Shown here one piece after another: positions 33,855 to 42,470 of a stretch of DNA of 64,000 nt (within the stretch, counting starts at the first letter, position 1; each line of letters opens with the position of its first letter). The notes under the pieces are model-generated. The model saw nothing but the letters and a program-made list of their open reading frames with translations. It searched no databases and was not told where the DNA came from. Origin of the DNA: DAOUAE01 sp034433795 (GTDB lineage Bacteria; Chloroflexota; UBA6077; FW602-bin22; DAOUAE01); NCBI GenBank assembly GCA_034433795.1, contig DAOUAE010000017.1, forward strand, positions 7,429 to 71,428. The letters are read 5' to 3'. The position numbers were made by a program, and so were the translations under genes.

Positions 33855-33883
33855 TTGGCAACGCCCCCACACCCTGCTATACT
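33855..33883 (+). promoter_or_regulatory. Predicted promoter of the Ldh2-type operon
   Basis: TTGGCA (33855-33860), 17-bp spacer, TATACT (33878-33883) with TGC before it; 33 bp to the GTG start. Confidence 0.65.
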
Positions 33884-33916
33884 GGGCCCGGTTCGACTCT
33901 CCCCAAGGAGGCCCCG

Positions 33917-34993
33917 GTGCTGGTCTTTCCGGCTGAGCGGCTCCAGGCGCTGACCCAGGCTATCTTCGAGCGGGTCGGGGCGCCCCCTGATATCGCCCAG
34001 CGGGTGGCCGAGGCCCTGGTCGAGAGCAACCTGGCCGGCCACGACTCCCACGGCGTCATCCGCATTCCCAGCTATGTCGAGGCGGTCCGGCGGGGTCACG
34101 TCATCCCCGACGCCCGCCCCACCGTCCAGAAAGAGAGCGCGGTCCTGGCCCTGGTGGATGGTGGCTGGGCCTTCGGCCAGGTCTCAGCCGCCTTCGCCAC
34201 CGACCTGGCCGTCCGCAAGGCCAGAGAGCACGGCCTGGCAGTGGTGGGCATCGTCCGCTGCACCCACATCGGCCGGCTGGGCGAGTACCCGACGATGGCC
34301 GCCGCCCAGAACGTCGCCAGCCTGATCGTGGCCGGCGGGTTCGGCGGCCCGGGGGCCACCGCCGCCCCCTACGGTGGCGCCCGCCCCCTCTTCGGCACCA
34401 ACCCCCTGGCCATCGGCTTTCCGGTCAAAGACCGCCCGCCGGTCATCATCGATTTCGCCACCACCGCCGTGGCCGCCGGCAAGATCCAGGTGGCCCTGGC
34501 CAAAGGCGAGCCGCTCCCGCCCGGCGCCATCCTGGACCGCCACGGCCGACCGACCACCGACCCCCGGGACTACTACGAGGGGGGAATGCTCCTGCCCTTC
34601 GGCGGGCACAAGGGCTACGGGCTGGCGGTGGCGGTTGAACTGCTGGGACGGGTCCTGACCGGCGCGGACCTCTTCGCCGAGCCGGGACGGGGCGGCCCGG
34701 TCTACGAGCGGAGCGGCGTCCTGATCCTGGCCATCGCCACCGGCGCCTTCCAGGATGTCGAGACGGTGCTGGCCGAGGCCGCCCGCACTGTCGCCCGGAT
34801 CAAGGCGGTCCCACCGGCCGAGGGCTTCGCCGAAGTCCTGGTGCCGGGCGAGCCCGAGTTCCGCACCCGCGCGGAGCGACTGCGGACCGGCCTCCCCGTC
34901 CCGGAGACCACCTGGCACGCCATCGTCCAGACAGCCCAGTCCCTCGGCCTCGACGTGAGCCTTTTCGGGCTGCCAGCGACCGTGGGAGGATGA
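33917..34993 (+). CDS. Ldh2/malate/ureidoglycolate dehydrogenase family protein
   Basis: 358 residues of the family that is structurally unlike ordinary LDH/MDH. Marks: NLAGHDSHGVIRIPSYVEAV, VGIVRCTHIGRLGEYP, ARPLFGTNPLAIGFP, IIDFATTAVAAGKIQVA, GGHKGYGLAVAVELLGRVLTGA. It oxidises a 2-hydroxyacid with NAD(P)+; the specific acid (malate, sulfolactate, ureidoglycolate and so on) cannot be read. GTG start with AAGGAGG upstream. First gene of a tight five-gene operon. Confidence 0.9.
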   Translation: MLVFPAERLQALTQAIFERVGAPPDIAQRVAEALVESNLAGHDSHGVIRIPSYVEAVRRGHVIPDARPTVQKESAVLALVDGGWAFGQVSAAFATDLAVRKAREHGLAVVGIVRCTHIGRLGEYPTMAAAQNVASLIVAGGFGGPGATAAPYGGARPLFGTNPLAIGFPVKDRPPVIIDFATTAVAAGKIQVALAKGEPLPPGAILDRHGRPTTDPRDYYEGGMLLPFGGHKGYGLAVAVELLGRVLTGADLFAEPGRGGPVYERSGVLILAIATGAFQDVETVLAEAARTVARIKAVPPAEGFAEVLVPGEPEFRTRAERLRTGLPVPETTWHAIVQTAQSLGLDVSLFGLPATVGG

Positions 34994-34997
34994 GCCG

Positions 34998-36008
34998 ATG
35001 GCCGAGCGCTTCGCGGTCGACACCGAGGCCCGAGCCGACCTGGGGGTCACCGTCTACCGGCTGGAGGACCGGGAGAGCGGGCTTCAGGCCACCGTCGTCC
35101 CGGCCTGGGGCAGCACGCTCCTCAGCCTGCAGGCCCCCATCCGGGGCCGCCCGCTTGAATTTATGCTCATGGCCCCGCCGGAGGAGATCCGCCGGGCTCC
35201 CAGCAGCTACGGCACCCCGGTTCTTTTCCCCTTCCCGAACCGGATCCGCCACGCCCGCTTCACCTTCGCCGGCCGGACCTACCATCTCCCGGTCAACCAC
35301 AGCCATGGCCACCACATCCACGGCCTGGTGCGCGATCTCCCCTGGCGAGTGACCGCCACCGCCACCCAGGGCAGCGCCAGCCTGACGACCGAGATCGCCC
35401 ACACCGACCATCCGGTCTTCGCCGAATGTTACCCCTTCCCCTTTACCCTGGCTCTCATATTCAGTCTGCGCGGCCCCCGGCTGGAGATCACCGCCGACGT
35501 CCACAACTACGGCGAGCACGGGATGCCGATGGGCTTCGGCCTCCACCCCTACTTCGCCCTGCCCATCGTCCCCGAGGGCCGGCGTCAGGACTGCCTCATC
35601 CAGATCCCGGCCGGCCACCAGTGGCGGCTGGACGACGAACTCCTGCCGACCGGCGAGGTGATCCCGGTCCCGCCGGAACGCGACTTCCGCCAGCTGCGCC
35701 CCCTCGATGAGGTCTACCTGGACGACGTTTACACGCGCCTGGAGCGGCTGGAGGACGGCAGCAGCCTCTGCCGGCTGGTGGACCCCCAGGCCTCGGCCCA
35801 GGTCGCCGTCCGGGCCGACAGTCAGTTCCGGGAGTGGGTGGTCTACGCTCCCCCACACCGGCCGACCCTCTGCTTCGAGCCCTACACCTGCCCGACCGAC
35901 GCGCCCAATCTGCAGGAGCGCGGGCTCGACGCCGGGCTGATCGTCGTGCCCCCCGGCGGGCACTGGACCGGCACCGTCTGGTTCGAGGTCGGCCCGGCCA
36001 CCCTCTGA
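34998..36008 (+). CDS. Aldose 1-epimerase (galactose mutarotase) family
   Basis: 336 residues, beta-sandwich fold. The substrate and catalytic landmarks are FPFPNRIRHARFTF, HHIHGLVRDLPW (catalytic His region), GFGLHPYFALP (second His) and LCFEPYTCPTDAPN (catalytic Glu). It interconverts alpha and beta sugar anomers. It begins 4 nt after the previous stop with GGAGGATGAG as ribosome binding site, so the two are co-translated. Confidence 0.88.
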   Translation: MAERFAVDTEARADLGVTVYRLEDRESGLQATVVPAWGSTLLSLQAPIRGRPLEFMLMAPPEEIRRAPSSYGTPVLFPFPNRIRHARFTFAGRTYHLPVNHSHGHHIHGLVRDLPWRVTATATQGSASLTTEIAHTDHPVFAECYPFPFTLALIFSLRGPRLEITADVHNYGEHGMPMGFGLHPYFALPIVPEGRRQDCLIQIPAGHQWRLDDELLPTGEVIPVPPERDFRQLRPLDEVYLDDVYTRLERLEDGSSLCRLVDPQASAQVAVRADSQFREWVVYAPPHRPTLCFEPYTCPTDAPNLQERGLDAGLIVVPPGGHWTGTVWFEVGPATL

Positions 36009-36019
36009 GGAGACCGACG

Positions 36020-36238
36020 ATGCGCGAGTATCCGCTGGCGCCGGAGACCATCACCGAGGCGGACCTGGTCCACCTGCACACGCTGGTCGAGTGGGCCGAC
36101 CTGCCGCCGCCGGCCGCGCGGGAGACGACCGTGGCCCGGGCGGTGCTCGACCTGCGGCAGCGGGCCGCCCGGCTGCGGCAGGCCGGCCTGCGCCCGACCG
36201 ACGAGCCGCCCGTTCTGTACCATAACCCTCGCCTGTAG
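36020..36238 (+). CDS. Small protein of unknown function
   Basis: 72 residues, MREYPLAPETITEADLVHLHTLVEWADL at the start, then an Ala/Arg-rich helix. Not recognised. GAGGAG lies 8 nt before the ATG. Tightly placed (11 nt after the epimerase gene and 9 nt before the amidase gene), which supports it as real and co-translated; high GC at third codon positions agrees. Confidence 0.6.
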   Translation: MREYPLAPETITEADLVHLHTLVEWADLPPPAARETTVARAVLDLRQRAARLRQAGLRPTDEPPVLYHNPRL

Positions 36239-36247
36239 AGGAGCGCC

Positions 36248-37666
36248 GTGGCCGCCACCGACCTGCCCTTCCTCAGCCTCACCGATCTCCGACGGCTCTA
36301 CCAGCAGCGCGCCCTCTCGCCGGTCGAGGTGACCCGGGCCTGTCTGGAGCAGATCGAACGGCTGAACCCGACCCTCAACGCCCTCCTGACCGTCACCGCC
36401 GAGATGGCCCTGGCCAGCGCTCGGGCGGCCGAGGAGCGCTGGGGCCGGGGCGAACCGGTCCCTCCGCTCCTGGGCGTGCCGATGACCCTCAAGGACCTCA
36501 TCGACACCGCCGGCGTGCGCACCACCTACGGCAGCGCCCTGACCGAGCGCCACGTCCCCACGACCGATGCCACGGTGGTCCACCGGCTCAAGAGCGCCGG
36601 AGCGGTCCTCCTGGGCAAGGCGGCCCTGCACGAATGGGCCTTCGGCGTCACCAACGACAACCCCCACTTCGGTCCGACCCGCAACCCCTGGGACCCGACC
36701 CGCATCCCCGGCGGCTCCTCGGGCGGCTCGGCGGCGGCCCTGGCCGCCGGCATGGGCGCGGGCTCGGTCGGCACTGACACCGGCGGCTCGATCCGCATCC
36801 CGGCGGCCCTCTGCGGGGTCGTCGGCCTCAAGCCGACCTTCGGCCGGATCAGCCGGGCCGGTGTGTATCCGCTGGCCTGGTCGCTTGACCACGTCGGCCC
36901 CATGGCCCGGACGGTCGCCGATGTGGCCCTGCTTCTCGAGGTGATGGCCGGGCCCGACCCGGCCGATCCCGCCACGGTGGGCCTTCCGCCGCTGGCGCGG
37001 CCGGCCCTGGAGACAGCGGGCGATCTGCAGGGGCTGCGGCTGGGCCGGCCGGAGGGGGCGCCCTGGGACGATGTCGAGCCGGCGGTGGCGGCGGCCTTTG
37101 CGCAGGCCCTGCGCACCCTGACCGATCTGGGGGCCACCGTCCAGCCGGTCTCTCTGCCGGACGCCGACCTCATCGCCGCCACCAACCCGCTCATCATCAT
37201 GGCCGAGGCGGCGACCGTCCACTGGGACCGTCTGCGCGCCGACCCCGACGCCTACGGCCCCGACGTGCGGACCCGTCTGGAGGCCGGAGCCACCATTCTG
37301 GCCGCCGACTACCTGCGGGCCCAGCAGGCCCGCCGGCGGCTGATCGCGGCGATGCGGGCGCTCTTCACCACCGTCGATCTCCTGGTTCTCCCGACCACGC
37401 CGGCGGCCGCGCCGCCCATCGGCGCCCGCGAGATCGCGCTGCCCAGCGGGCCGGTCGAGACCCGCCTGGCCCTGACCCGCTTCACCAACCTCTTCAACCT
37501 CACCGGCCTGCCGGCCCTCTCGGTCCCAGCCGGCTTCACCCCCGATGGCCGCCCGGTTGGCCTCCAGATCGTCGGGCCGGCCGACAGCGAGGCCGTGGTC
37601 CTGCGGGTCGGCCACCTCTACAGCCAGGCCACGCCCTGGAGCGGGCGACGGCCGCCGCTGGCCTGA
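36248..37666 (+). CDS. Amidase signature family protein
   Basis: 472 residues. The Ser-cisSer-Lys triad is present: Lys in TLKDLIDTAGV, cis-Ser in PGGSSGGSAAALAAG, and the nucleophile Ser in VGTDTGGSIRIPA. Related to GatA, but no GatC or GatB is adjacent, so a stand-alone amidase is more likely than tRNA amidation. Given its neighbours it may hydrolyse an amide or ureido compound taken up by the next gene's transporter (inference). GTG start. Confidence 0.88.
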   Translation: MAATDLPFLSLTDLRRLYQQRALSPVEVTRACLEQIERLNPTLNALLTVTAEMALASARAAEERWGRGEPVPPLLGVPMTLKDLIDTAGVRTTYGSALTERHVPTTDATVVHRLKSAGAVLLGKAALHEWAFGVTNDNPHFGPTRNPWDPTRIPGGSSGGSAAALAAGMGAGSVGTDTGGSIRIPAALCGVVGLKPTFGRISRAGVYPLAWSLDHVGPMARTVADVALLLEVMAGPDPADPATVGLPPLARPALETAGDLQGLRLGRPEGAPWDDVEPAVAAAFAQALRTLTDLGATVQPVSLPDADLIAATNPLIIMAEAATVHWDRLRADPDAYGPDVRTRLEAGATILAADYLRAQQARRRLIAAMRALFTTVDLLVLPTTPAAAPPIGAREIALPSGPVETRLALTRFTNLFNLTGLPALSVPAGFTPDGRPVGLQIVGPADSEAVVLRVGHLYSQATPWSGRRPPLA

Positions 37667-38859
37667 TGAGACCGGTTCTGGCCCGCCCCCACGGACGTCT
37701 GCGCCGGCTCGACCCGGCGCTGGTGGCGGCCAGCCTGGCGCTCGTCCTCTACTGGGCCGCCCTCTACGTCTACGTCCCGATCCTGCCGCTCTACGCCCGG
37801 GCTCTGGGGGCCTCGCTCAGTCTGGTCGGGCTGATCGTGGCCTCCTACGGCTTCAGCCAGCTGCTGCTGCGCGTGCCCATCGGCCTGGCCGCCGACCGCC
37901 TGGGCCGCCGGCGACCCTTCGCCCTGGCCGGTCTGGCCACGGCCGCCCTCAGCAACCTCGTCCTGGCCCTGGCCCCAACCGCCGGGTGGCTCCTGGTGGG
38001 ACGAGGGCTGGCCGGCGTCAGCGCTGCCACCTGGGTCGTCCTGAGCGTCCTCTTCGCCGGCTACTTTCCGGCCAGCGCCACCACGCGGGCGATGGGCACG
38101 GCCTCGTTCCTGAGCGGGCTGGCTCAGCTGGTGGCCACCACCGCCGGGGGCAAACTGGCCGCCGTCGGCGGCTGGACCACGCCCTTCCTGGTCGGGGTCG
38201 CCCTGGGCGGGCTGGGGACGCTGGTCCTGGCCCTGACCCCGGAGCGACCGCCGGCCAGCGCCCCGACCACACCCTCCTGGCGGGCTCTCCTGCGGGCCGG
38301 CGGCCAGCCGGCCCTGCTGCTCCTGGCCACCATCGCCGCCCTGGGGCAGTACTCGTTCTGGGCGGCCAGCTACGCCTTCGTGCCGGTCTACGCCGCCGGC
38401 CTGGGCCTGGGCCCGGCCGAGGTCGGGCTGCTGACCACCGCCATGCTTCTGGCCTACACCCTGGCCGCCCTGGCTCTGGTCCCGCTGGCCCGACACGTGA
38501 GCGACCGTCAGATCGTCAGCGGCGGGCTGGTCCTGGCCGCCCTGAGCCCGCTTCTCACCCCGCTGGTCAGCGACTTCGGCCTGCTGCTGGTCGTCCAGGC
38601 GGTCGGCGGACTGGGTCGGGGACTGGCCTTCCCCAGCCTGATGGGCGCCTGTCTGCGGGTGGTCGGCCCGCACGAGCGGGCCACCGCCATGGGGGTCTAT
38701 CAGGCGGTCTACGCCGCCGGGATGACGCTGGGCCCGGCCACCGCCGGGGTCATCGCCGAAAGCCTGGGAGTGAGCGGCGCCCTGTGGGTGAGCGGCGGCC
38801 TCACGCTCGTGGGGCTGCTGCTGACCGGTCCGGCCTTCCGGGCCACCGACCCGGTCTGA
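37666..38859 (+). CDS. MFS transporter
   Basis: 397 residues with about 12 hydrophobic helices. The loop 2-3 signature appears as GLAADRLGRRRPF and its second-half relative as LARHVSDRQIVSGG. ATG overlaps the amidase stop by one base (TGATG), so they are translationally coupled. Drug-exporter-like in sequence; substrate unknown, though the operon favours a carboxylate, amide or sugar acid. Confidence 0.85.
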   Translation: MRPVLARPHGRLRRLDPALVAASLALVLYWAALYVYVPILPLYARALGASLSLVGLIVASYGFSQLLLRVPIGLAADRLGRRRPFALAGLATAALSNLVLALAPTAGWLLVGRGLAGVSAATWVVLSVLFAGYFPASATTRAMGTASFLSGLAQLVATTAGGKLAAVGGWTTPFLVGVALGGLGTLVLALTPERPPASAPTTPSWRALLRAGGQPALLLLATIAALGQYSFWAASYAFVPVYAAGLGLGPAEVGLLTTAMLLAYTLAALALVPLARHVSDRQIVSGGLVLAALSPLLTPLVSDFGLLLVVQAVGGLGRGLAFPSLMGACLRVVGPHERATAMGVYQAVYAAGMTLGPATAGVIAESLGVSGALWVSGGLTLVGLLLTGPAFRATDPV

Positions 38860-38972
38860 TCGGCCCACGGCCGCCCACTTTGCGCTATCATGGCCCCGCC
38901 GGGGCCGAACGCGGCCCTCGACTGGCAACTCTCACCGGGCGCCCGGCCGCCCGGTCAGCGGAGGGGAGTACC

Positions 38973-40067
38973 GTGCAGATGCGTGCAGCCGTCCTCTACC
39001 AGCGGCGGACCCCCATGGTCATTGAAGAGGTCGACCTGCCCGAGCCCGAGCCCGGCGAGGTCCAGGTGCGGATCGTGGCCAGCGGTGTCTGCCACTCCGA
39101 CTACCACCACTGGGAGCGCGACACCTGGTCGCAACTGCCCCTGGTCCTGGGGCACGAGGCGGCCGGGGTGGTCGAGGCGGTGGGGCCCGGCGTGACCAGC
39201 GTCCGACCGGGCGACCATGTTATCCTGGCCTTCGGCAACAAGTGCGGCGAGTGCTTCTTCTGCCGCCGGGGTCAGCCCTACCTCTGCACCCCGGCTCCGG
39301 GCGCGCGGGTGGCCATGCGCGGCCCGCGCCTGCGCCGGGGCGATACCCTCATCCACCAGTTCACCGGCATCGGCTCGTTCGCCGAGCGCACGGTCGTGCC
39401 GGTCACCAACGTCGTCCCCATCCCGCCGGACGTTCCCCTCGACTGCGCCGCCCTCATCGCCTGCGGGGTGACCACCGGGGTCGGGGCGGTCATCAACGCC
39501 GCCCGGGTCGAGCCGGGGTCCAGCGTCCTGGTCATCGGCTGCGGCGGGGTGGGCCTGAACGTCATCCAGGGGGCGGCGCTGGTCGGGGCGGCCCGGATCA
39601 TCGCCGCCGACCTTCGCGACCACAAACTGGAACTGGCCCGTCAGTTCGGGGCCACCCATCTCATCAACGCCAGCCGGGAGGACGTGGTCAGCCGGGCCCG
39701 CGATCTGACCGACGGCTACGGCGTGGACTACGCCTTCGAGGTCATCGGCCATCCGGCCACCATCCTGCAGGCCTACGAGGCCACCCGCAAGGGGGGAGTG
39801 GCGGTGGTGGTCGGCGTCGCCCCCGAGGAGGCCGAGGTCAGCCTGAACGCGGTCGGCCTGATGCGCACCGCCCGGACTCTTATGGGCACCGCCTACGGCA
39901 ACGCCCGGCCGGCGGTGGACTTTCCGCGTCTTCTCGACCTCTTTCGGGCCGGCCGGCTCAAACTGCGCGAACTCATCTCCCACCGCTTCACCCTCGACCA
40001 GGTGAACGAGGCCTTCCGGGCTCTGCAGGCCGGCGAGGTGGCACGGGGGGTCATTGTCTTCGAGTAG
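38973..40067 (+). CDS. Zinc-dependent alcohol dehydrogenase, class III-like
   Basis: 364 residues. Catalytic zinc: Cys in SGVCHSDYHHW and His/Glu in GHEAAGVVEAVG. Structural zinc: the four-Cys lobe CGECFFCRRGQPYLC. NAD site: VLVIGCGGVGLNVIQGA then DLRDHKLE. Resembles AdhC-type or MSH-dependent alcohol dehydrogenases. GTG start, with ATG two codons later; GAGGGGAG fits the GTG better. A TATCAT at 38886-38891 may be a -10, and a GGCCCC/GGGGCC hairpin lies in the leader. Confidence 0.9.
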   Translation: MQMRAAVLYQRRTPMVIEEVDLPEPEPGEVQVRIVASGVCHSDYHHWERDTWSQLPLVLGHEAAGVVEAVGPGVTSVRPGDHVILAFGNKCGECFFCRRGQPYLCTPAPGARVAMRGPRLRRGDTLIHQFTGIGSFAERTVVPVTNVVPIPPDVPLDCAALIACGVTTGVGAVINAARVEPGSSVLVIGCGGVGLNVIQGAALVGAARIIAADLRDHKLELARQFGATHLINASREDVVSRARDLTDGYGVDYAFEVIGHPATILQAYEATRKGGVAVVVGVAPEEAEVSLNAVGLMRTARTLMGTAYGNARPAVDFPRLLDLFRAGRLKLRELISHRFTLDQVNEAFRALQAGEVARGVIVFE

Positions 40068-40073
40068 CGCCGC

Positions 40074-41429
40074 TCAGCGGCGGGCGGTCGGGGCGTAGGT
40101 GATCCGGTAGACCGCCTCAGCCTGGTCGTCGGTGAGGTACAGGCTGCCGTCCGGTCCGACCAGCGGCGCCACCGGCCGCCCCCAGGCCGTCCGCCCGACC
40201 AGCCAGCCGGTCAGGAAATCCTGGACCGGACCGGGCCGTCCGGCGACAAACGGCACCCGCACGACCTTGTAGCCGGTGGGCTCGGTCCGGTTCCAGGAGC
40301 CGTGAAAGGCGATGAAGAGATTGCCCCGGTACTCGGACGGGAACTGGGCGCCGGTGTAGAACACCAGCCCCAGCGGCGCCGAGTGAGCCGGCATCTCGAT
40401 GACCGGCGGCTCGGTGGTGGCGCAGAACTCGGGCGTCCCGAACTCGGGGTCCACCACCCGCTGGCCGTAGCAGTCGGGCCAGCCGTAATGCCGCCCCTCC
40501 CGGACGATATTGACCTCCTCGGGCGGGAGGTCGTCGCCCAGCCAGTCGCGACCGTTATCGGCGGCCCAGAGCTCGCCGGTCTGGGGATGGACGGTGACCC
40601 CCACGCTGTTACGCAGCCCCCGGGCGAAGAGAAACTCCCCCGAGCCGTCGGGGTTGTAGCGGACGATGGCCGCCCGGCGCGGATCGGCCTCGCGACAGAC
40701 GTTGCAGGAGGAGCCGATAGAGACGTAGAGCCGCCCGTCGGGCCCGACGACGATGGTCCGGGTCCAGTGGCCGCCGCTGCGGGGCAGGTTGGCCACCACG
40801 ACCTCCCGCCGGTCGGCCAGGCCGTCGCCATCGGTGTCGGTCAGCCGCAAGACCCGCCCCGTCTCGGCGATGTAGACGCTTCCCTGGAGAAAAGCGATGC
40901 CGTGCGGCCGGTCGAGGCCGTCGGCGAAGGAGAGAATGCGGTCGGCGACACCGTCGTGGTCGCGGTCGGGCAGGATGAGGACCCGTCCTGCCTGGGGGAC
41001 GGTGACGAAAAGGTCGCCCTGCGGGCTGAAGGCCAGCCAGCGGACCGGTCCCAGCCCGGCGGCGAAGACCGTGACCTGAAAGCCCGGCGGCCCCTGGAGC
41101 GTCCGCGGGACGGCGAATGGCCCGACCCGGTAGCGGTCAGAGACCCGGACCGGGATGGTCACCGCCGTCGGCAGGGGGACGGTGGTCGGCGCCGGCCGGG
41201 GTGTCCCGACCGCCGCAGCCACGGCCGCCGGGGTGGGCGTGGCCGGCGCCGCCGGCGTCGCCGTGGGCACCGGTGTCGGGCTGGGCGCCGGGGTGGCGGT
41301 CGGGGTCGGCGGGACAGCGGCCACCGTCGGCGTCGGCGAGGGGGCCGGCGGCGTGGGCGGGCTGGCGGCCGGACCGCAGGCCAGGGCCAGCCCGCCGAGG
41401 AGAACCAGGAGTGGCCAGAGGCGGGGCAT
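40074..41429 (-). CDS. Lipoprotein with sorbosone/PQQ sugar dehydrogenase-like propeller
   Basis: 451 residues. Lipoprotein signal with lipobox LALAC (Cys18). Residues about 20-85 are a Pro/Thr/Ala-rich linker. The rest is a beta-propeller: GPVRWLAFSPQGDLFVTVPQAGRVLILPD, GIAFLQGSVYIAETGRVLRL, GRLYVSIGSSCNVC, ELWAADNGRDWLGDDLPPEEVNIV, YGWPDCYG, GNLFIAFHGSWNR. Two DxDxDGxxD-like loops (DRDHDGVAD, DTDGDGLAD) suggest Ca2+ binding. Likely an outward-facing sugar oxidase. PQQ genes are not seen here. It lies 10 nt after the BtuF-like gene. Confidence 0.85.
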   Translation of the reverse strand: MPRLWPLLVLLGGLALACGPAASPPTPPAPSPTPTVAAVPPTPTATPAPSPTPVPTATPAAPATPTPAAVAAAVGTPRPAPTTVPLPTAVTIPVRVSDRYRVGPFAVPRTLQGPPGFQVTVFAAGLGPVRWLAFSPQGDLFVTVPQAGRVLILPDRDHDGVADRILSFADGLDRPHGIAFLQGSVYIAETGRVLRLTDTDGDGLADRREVVVANLPRSGGHWTRTIVVGPDGRLYVSIGSSCNVCREADPRRAAIVRYNPDGSGEFLFARGLRNSVGVTVHPQTGELWAADNGRDWLGDDLPPEEVNIVREGRHYGWPDCYGQRVVDPEFGTPEFCATTEPPVIEMPAHSAPLGLVFYTGAQFPSEYRGNLFIAFHGSWNRTEPTGYKVVRVPFVAGRPGPVQDFLTGWLVGRTAWGRPVAPLVGPDGSLYLTDDQAEAVYRITYAPTARR

Positions 41430-41439
41430 CCCTCTCCCT

Positions 41440-42402
41440 TCAGCCGGTGGGAGTGGCGGACGGCGCTCCCACCGGCGGTAGACGCTGAGCCCGCGGCGGC
41501 TGGCCGACCGTGGGAGGGCGGGTGGCGATGATCGCGGCCAGCAGTTCGACGCCGTCGACCACCCGCGGGCCGGGTCGGCTGAAGTAGCTGTTGGCGTCGA
41601 CCGCCCAGACCTCGCCGGCCTGGACCGCCCGCAGGGCCGCCCACTCCGGCCGACGGGCCAGGTCATGGCCGGCCGCCACCGCCTGCGCCAGATGGTAGCC
41701 GCAGGGCGCGATGACGATGAGATCCGGGTCCTGGGCCTGGAGCGTCTCCCAGGTCACCCGGACCGAGGGCCGGCCCAGGCGCTCCTGCTGGAGAGGAACG
41801 TTTGTGCCGCCCGCCAGGAGCACCATCTCCGGCACCCAGTGACCGCCGACGTAGGGCGGGTCGGGCCACTCCAGGACCAGCACCCGCGGGCGGGCGGTCA
41901 GGCTGGCCGTCCGGGCCCGGACCCGCTCGAGGCGCTGGCGCAGGCCGGCGACGACCGGCTCGGCCCGTTCGGGCACGCCGGCGCTCTGGGCCACGACCCG
42001 GATGCTCTCCAGGATATCGTCGATGGTCTGGGGCTCCAGGCTGACGATGGTCGGCTGGCCGCCGCCACCGCGTAGCCGGCGAGCCGCCCGCAGCACCTCG
42101 TCGTAAGCCACCGCGCAGACGGCGCACAGCTCCTGCGTCAGAATGAGATCGGGCCGGAGTCGCTCCAGGAGGTCGAGGTCCAGGGCGTAGAGGGCCCGGT
42201 GCTCGTGGAGGGCCCGGACAACCAGGGCGTCGATCTCCGCCGGCGTGGCTCCCTCCGGGAGGAGGCTCCGCGTCAGACGCGGGAGGCGCTGGACCGCGGG
42301 CGGATAGTCGCACTCATGGGAGACGCCGACCAGGGCCTCGGTCAACCCCAGGGCGCCGACGATCTCGGTGGCCGAGGGCAGAAGCGAGACAATCCGAACC
42401 AT
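41440..42402 (-). CDS. BtuF-like substrate-binding protein (helical backbone metal receptor)
   Basis: 320 residues. MVRIVSLLPSATEIVGALGLTEALVGVSHECDYP is the usual start of this COG0614-type family; LDLLERLRPDLILTQELCAVCAVAYDEVL and GRPSVRVTWETLQAQDPDLIVIAPCGYHL follow. No signal peptide is present with the ATG at 42402, so this is the cytoplasmic cobalamin-binding-type subgroup or a mis-start; GAGGGGAG upstream supports the ATG. No ABC permease or ATPase is adjacent. An extended -10 (minus strand TGG-TATAGT, 42427-42432) overlaps a hairpin. Confidence 0.8.
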   Translation of the reverse strand: MVRIVSLLPSATEIVGALGLTEALVGVSHECDYPPAVQRLPRLTRSLLPEGATPAEIDALVVRALHEHRALYALDLDLLERLRPDLILTQELCAVCAVAYDEVLRAARRLRGGGGQPTIVSLEPQTIDDILESIRVVAQSAGVPERAEPVVAGLRQRLERVRARTASLTARPRVLVLEWPDPPYVGGHWVPEMVLLAGGTNVPLQQERLGRPSVRVTWETLQAQDPDLIVIAPCGYHLAQAVAAGHDLARRPEWAALRAVQAGEVWAVDANSYFSRPGPRVVDGVELLAAIIATRPPTVGQPPRAQRLPPVGAPSATPTG

Positions 42403-42426
42403 GGGCCGCTCCCCTCTCTGCCGTAG

Positions 42427-42467
42427 ACTATACCACGCTGTCGCCGATCGGGCGAGCGCGGTATAGT
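42427..42467. repeat. Long imperfect hairpin after tnpB
   Basis: Outer arms ACTATACC (42427-42434) and GGTATAGT (42460-42467) are perfect complements; inner CGCT/AGCG and CGCC/GGCG continue the stem with one mismatch and a 2-nt bulge, about 16 bp in all. It begins 3 bp after the tnpB stop. It could be the right-end palindrome of the element, part of its guide RNA region, or a terminator between tnpB and the BtuF-like gene. Confidence 0.5.
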
Positions 42468-42470
42468 GAA

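Noticed and set aside
36248..37666. GatA subunit of the tRNA amidotransferase
   Set aside because: The triad fits, but gatC and gatB are not adjacent and the operon is catabolic; kept as general amidase.
37545..38972. N-terminal extension of the alcohol dehydrogenase frame across the MFS gene
   Set aside because: Out-of-frame reading of the MFS gene; GTG 38973 has GAGGGGAG and gives the family N-terminus.
42403..42470. Cobalamin riboswitch before the BtuF-like gene
   Set aside because: Only about 68 bp separate tnpB and the gene, too short for a cobalamin riboswitch, and no B12-box-like block was seen.
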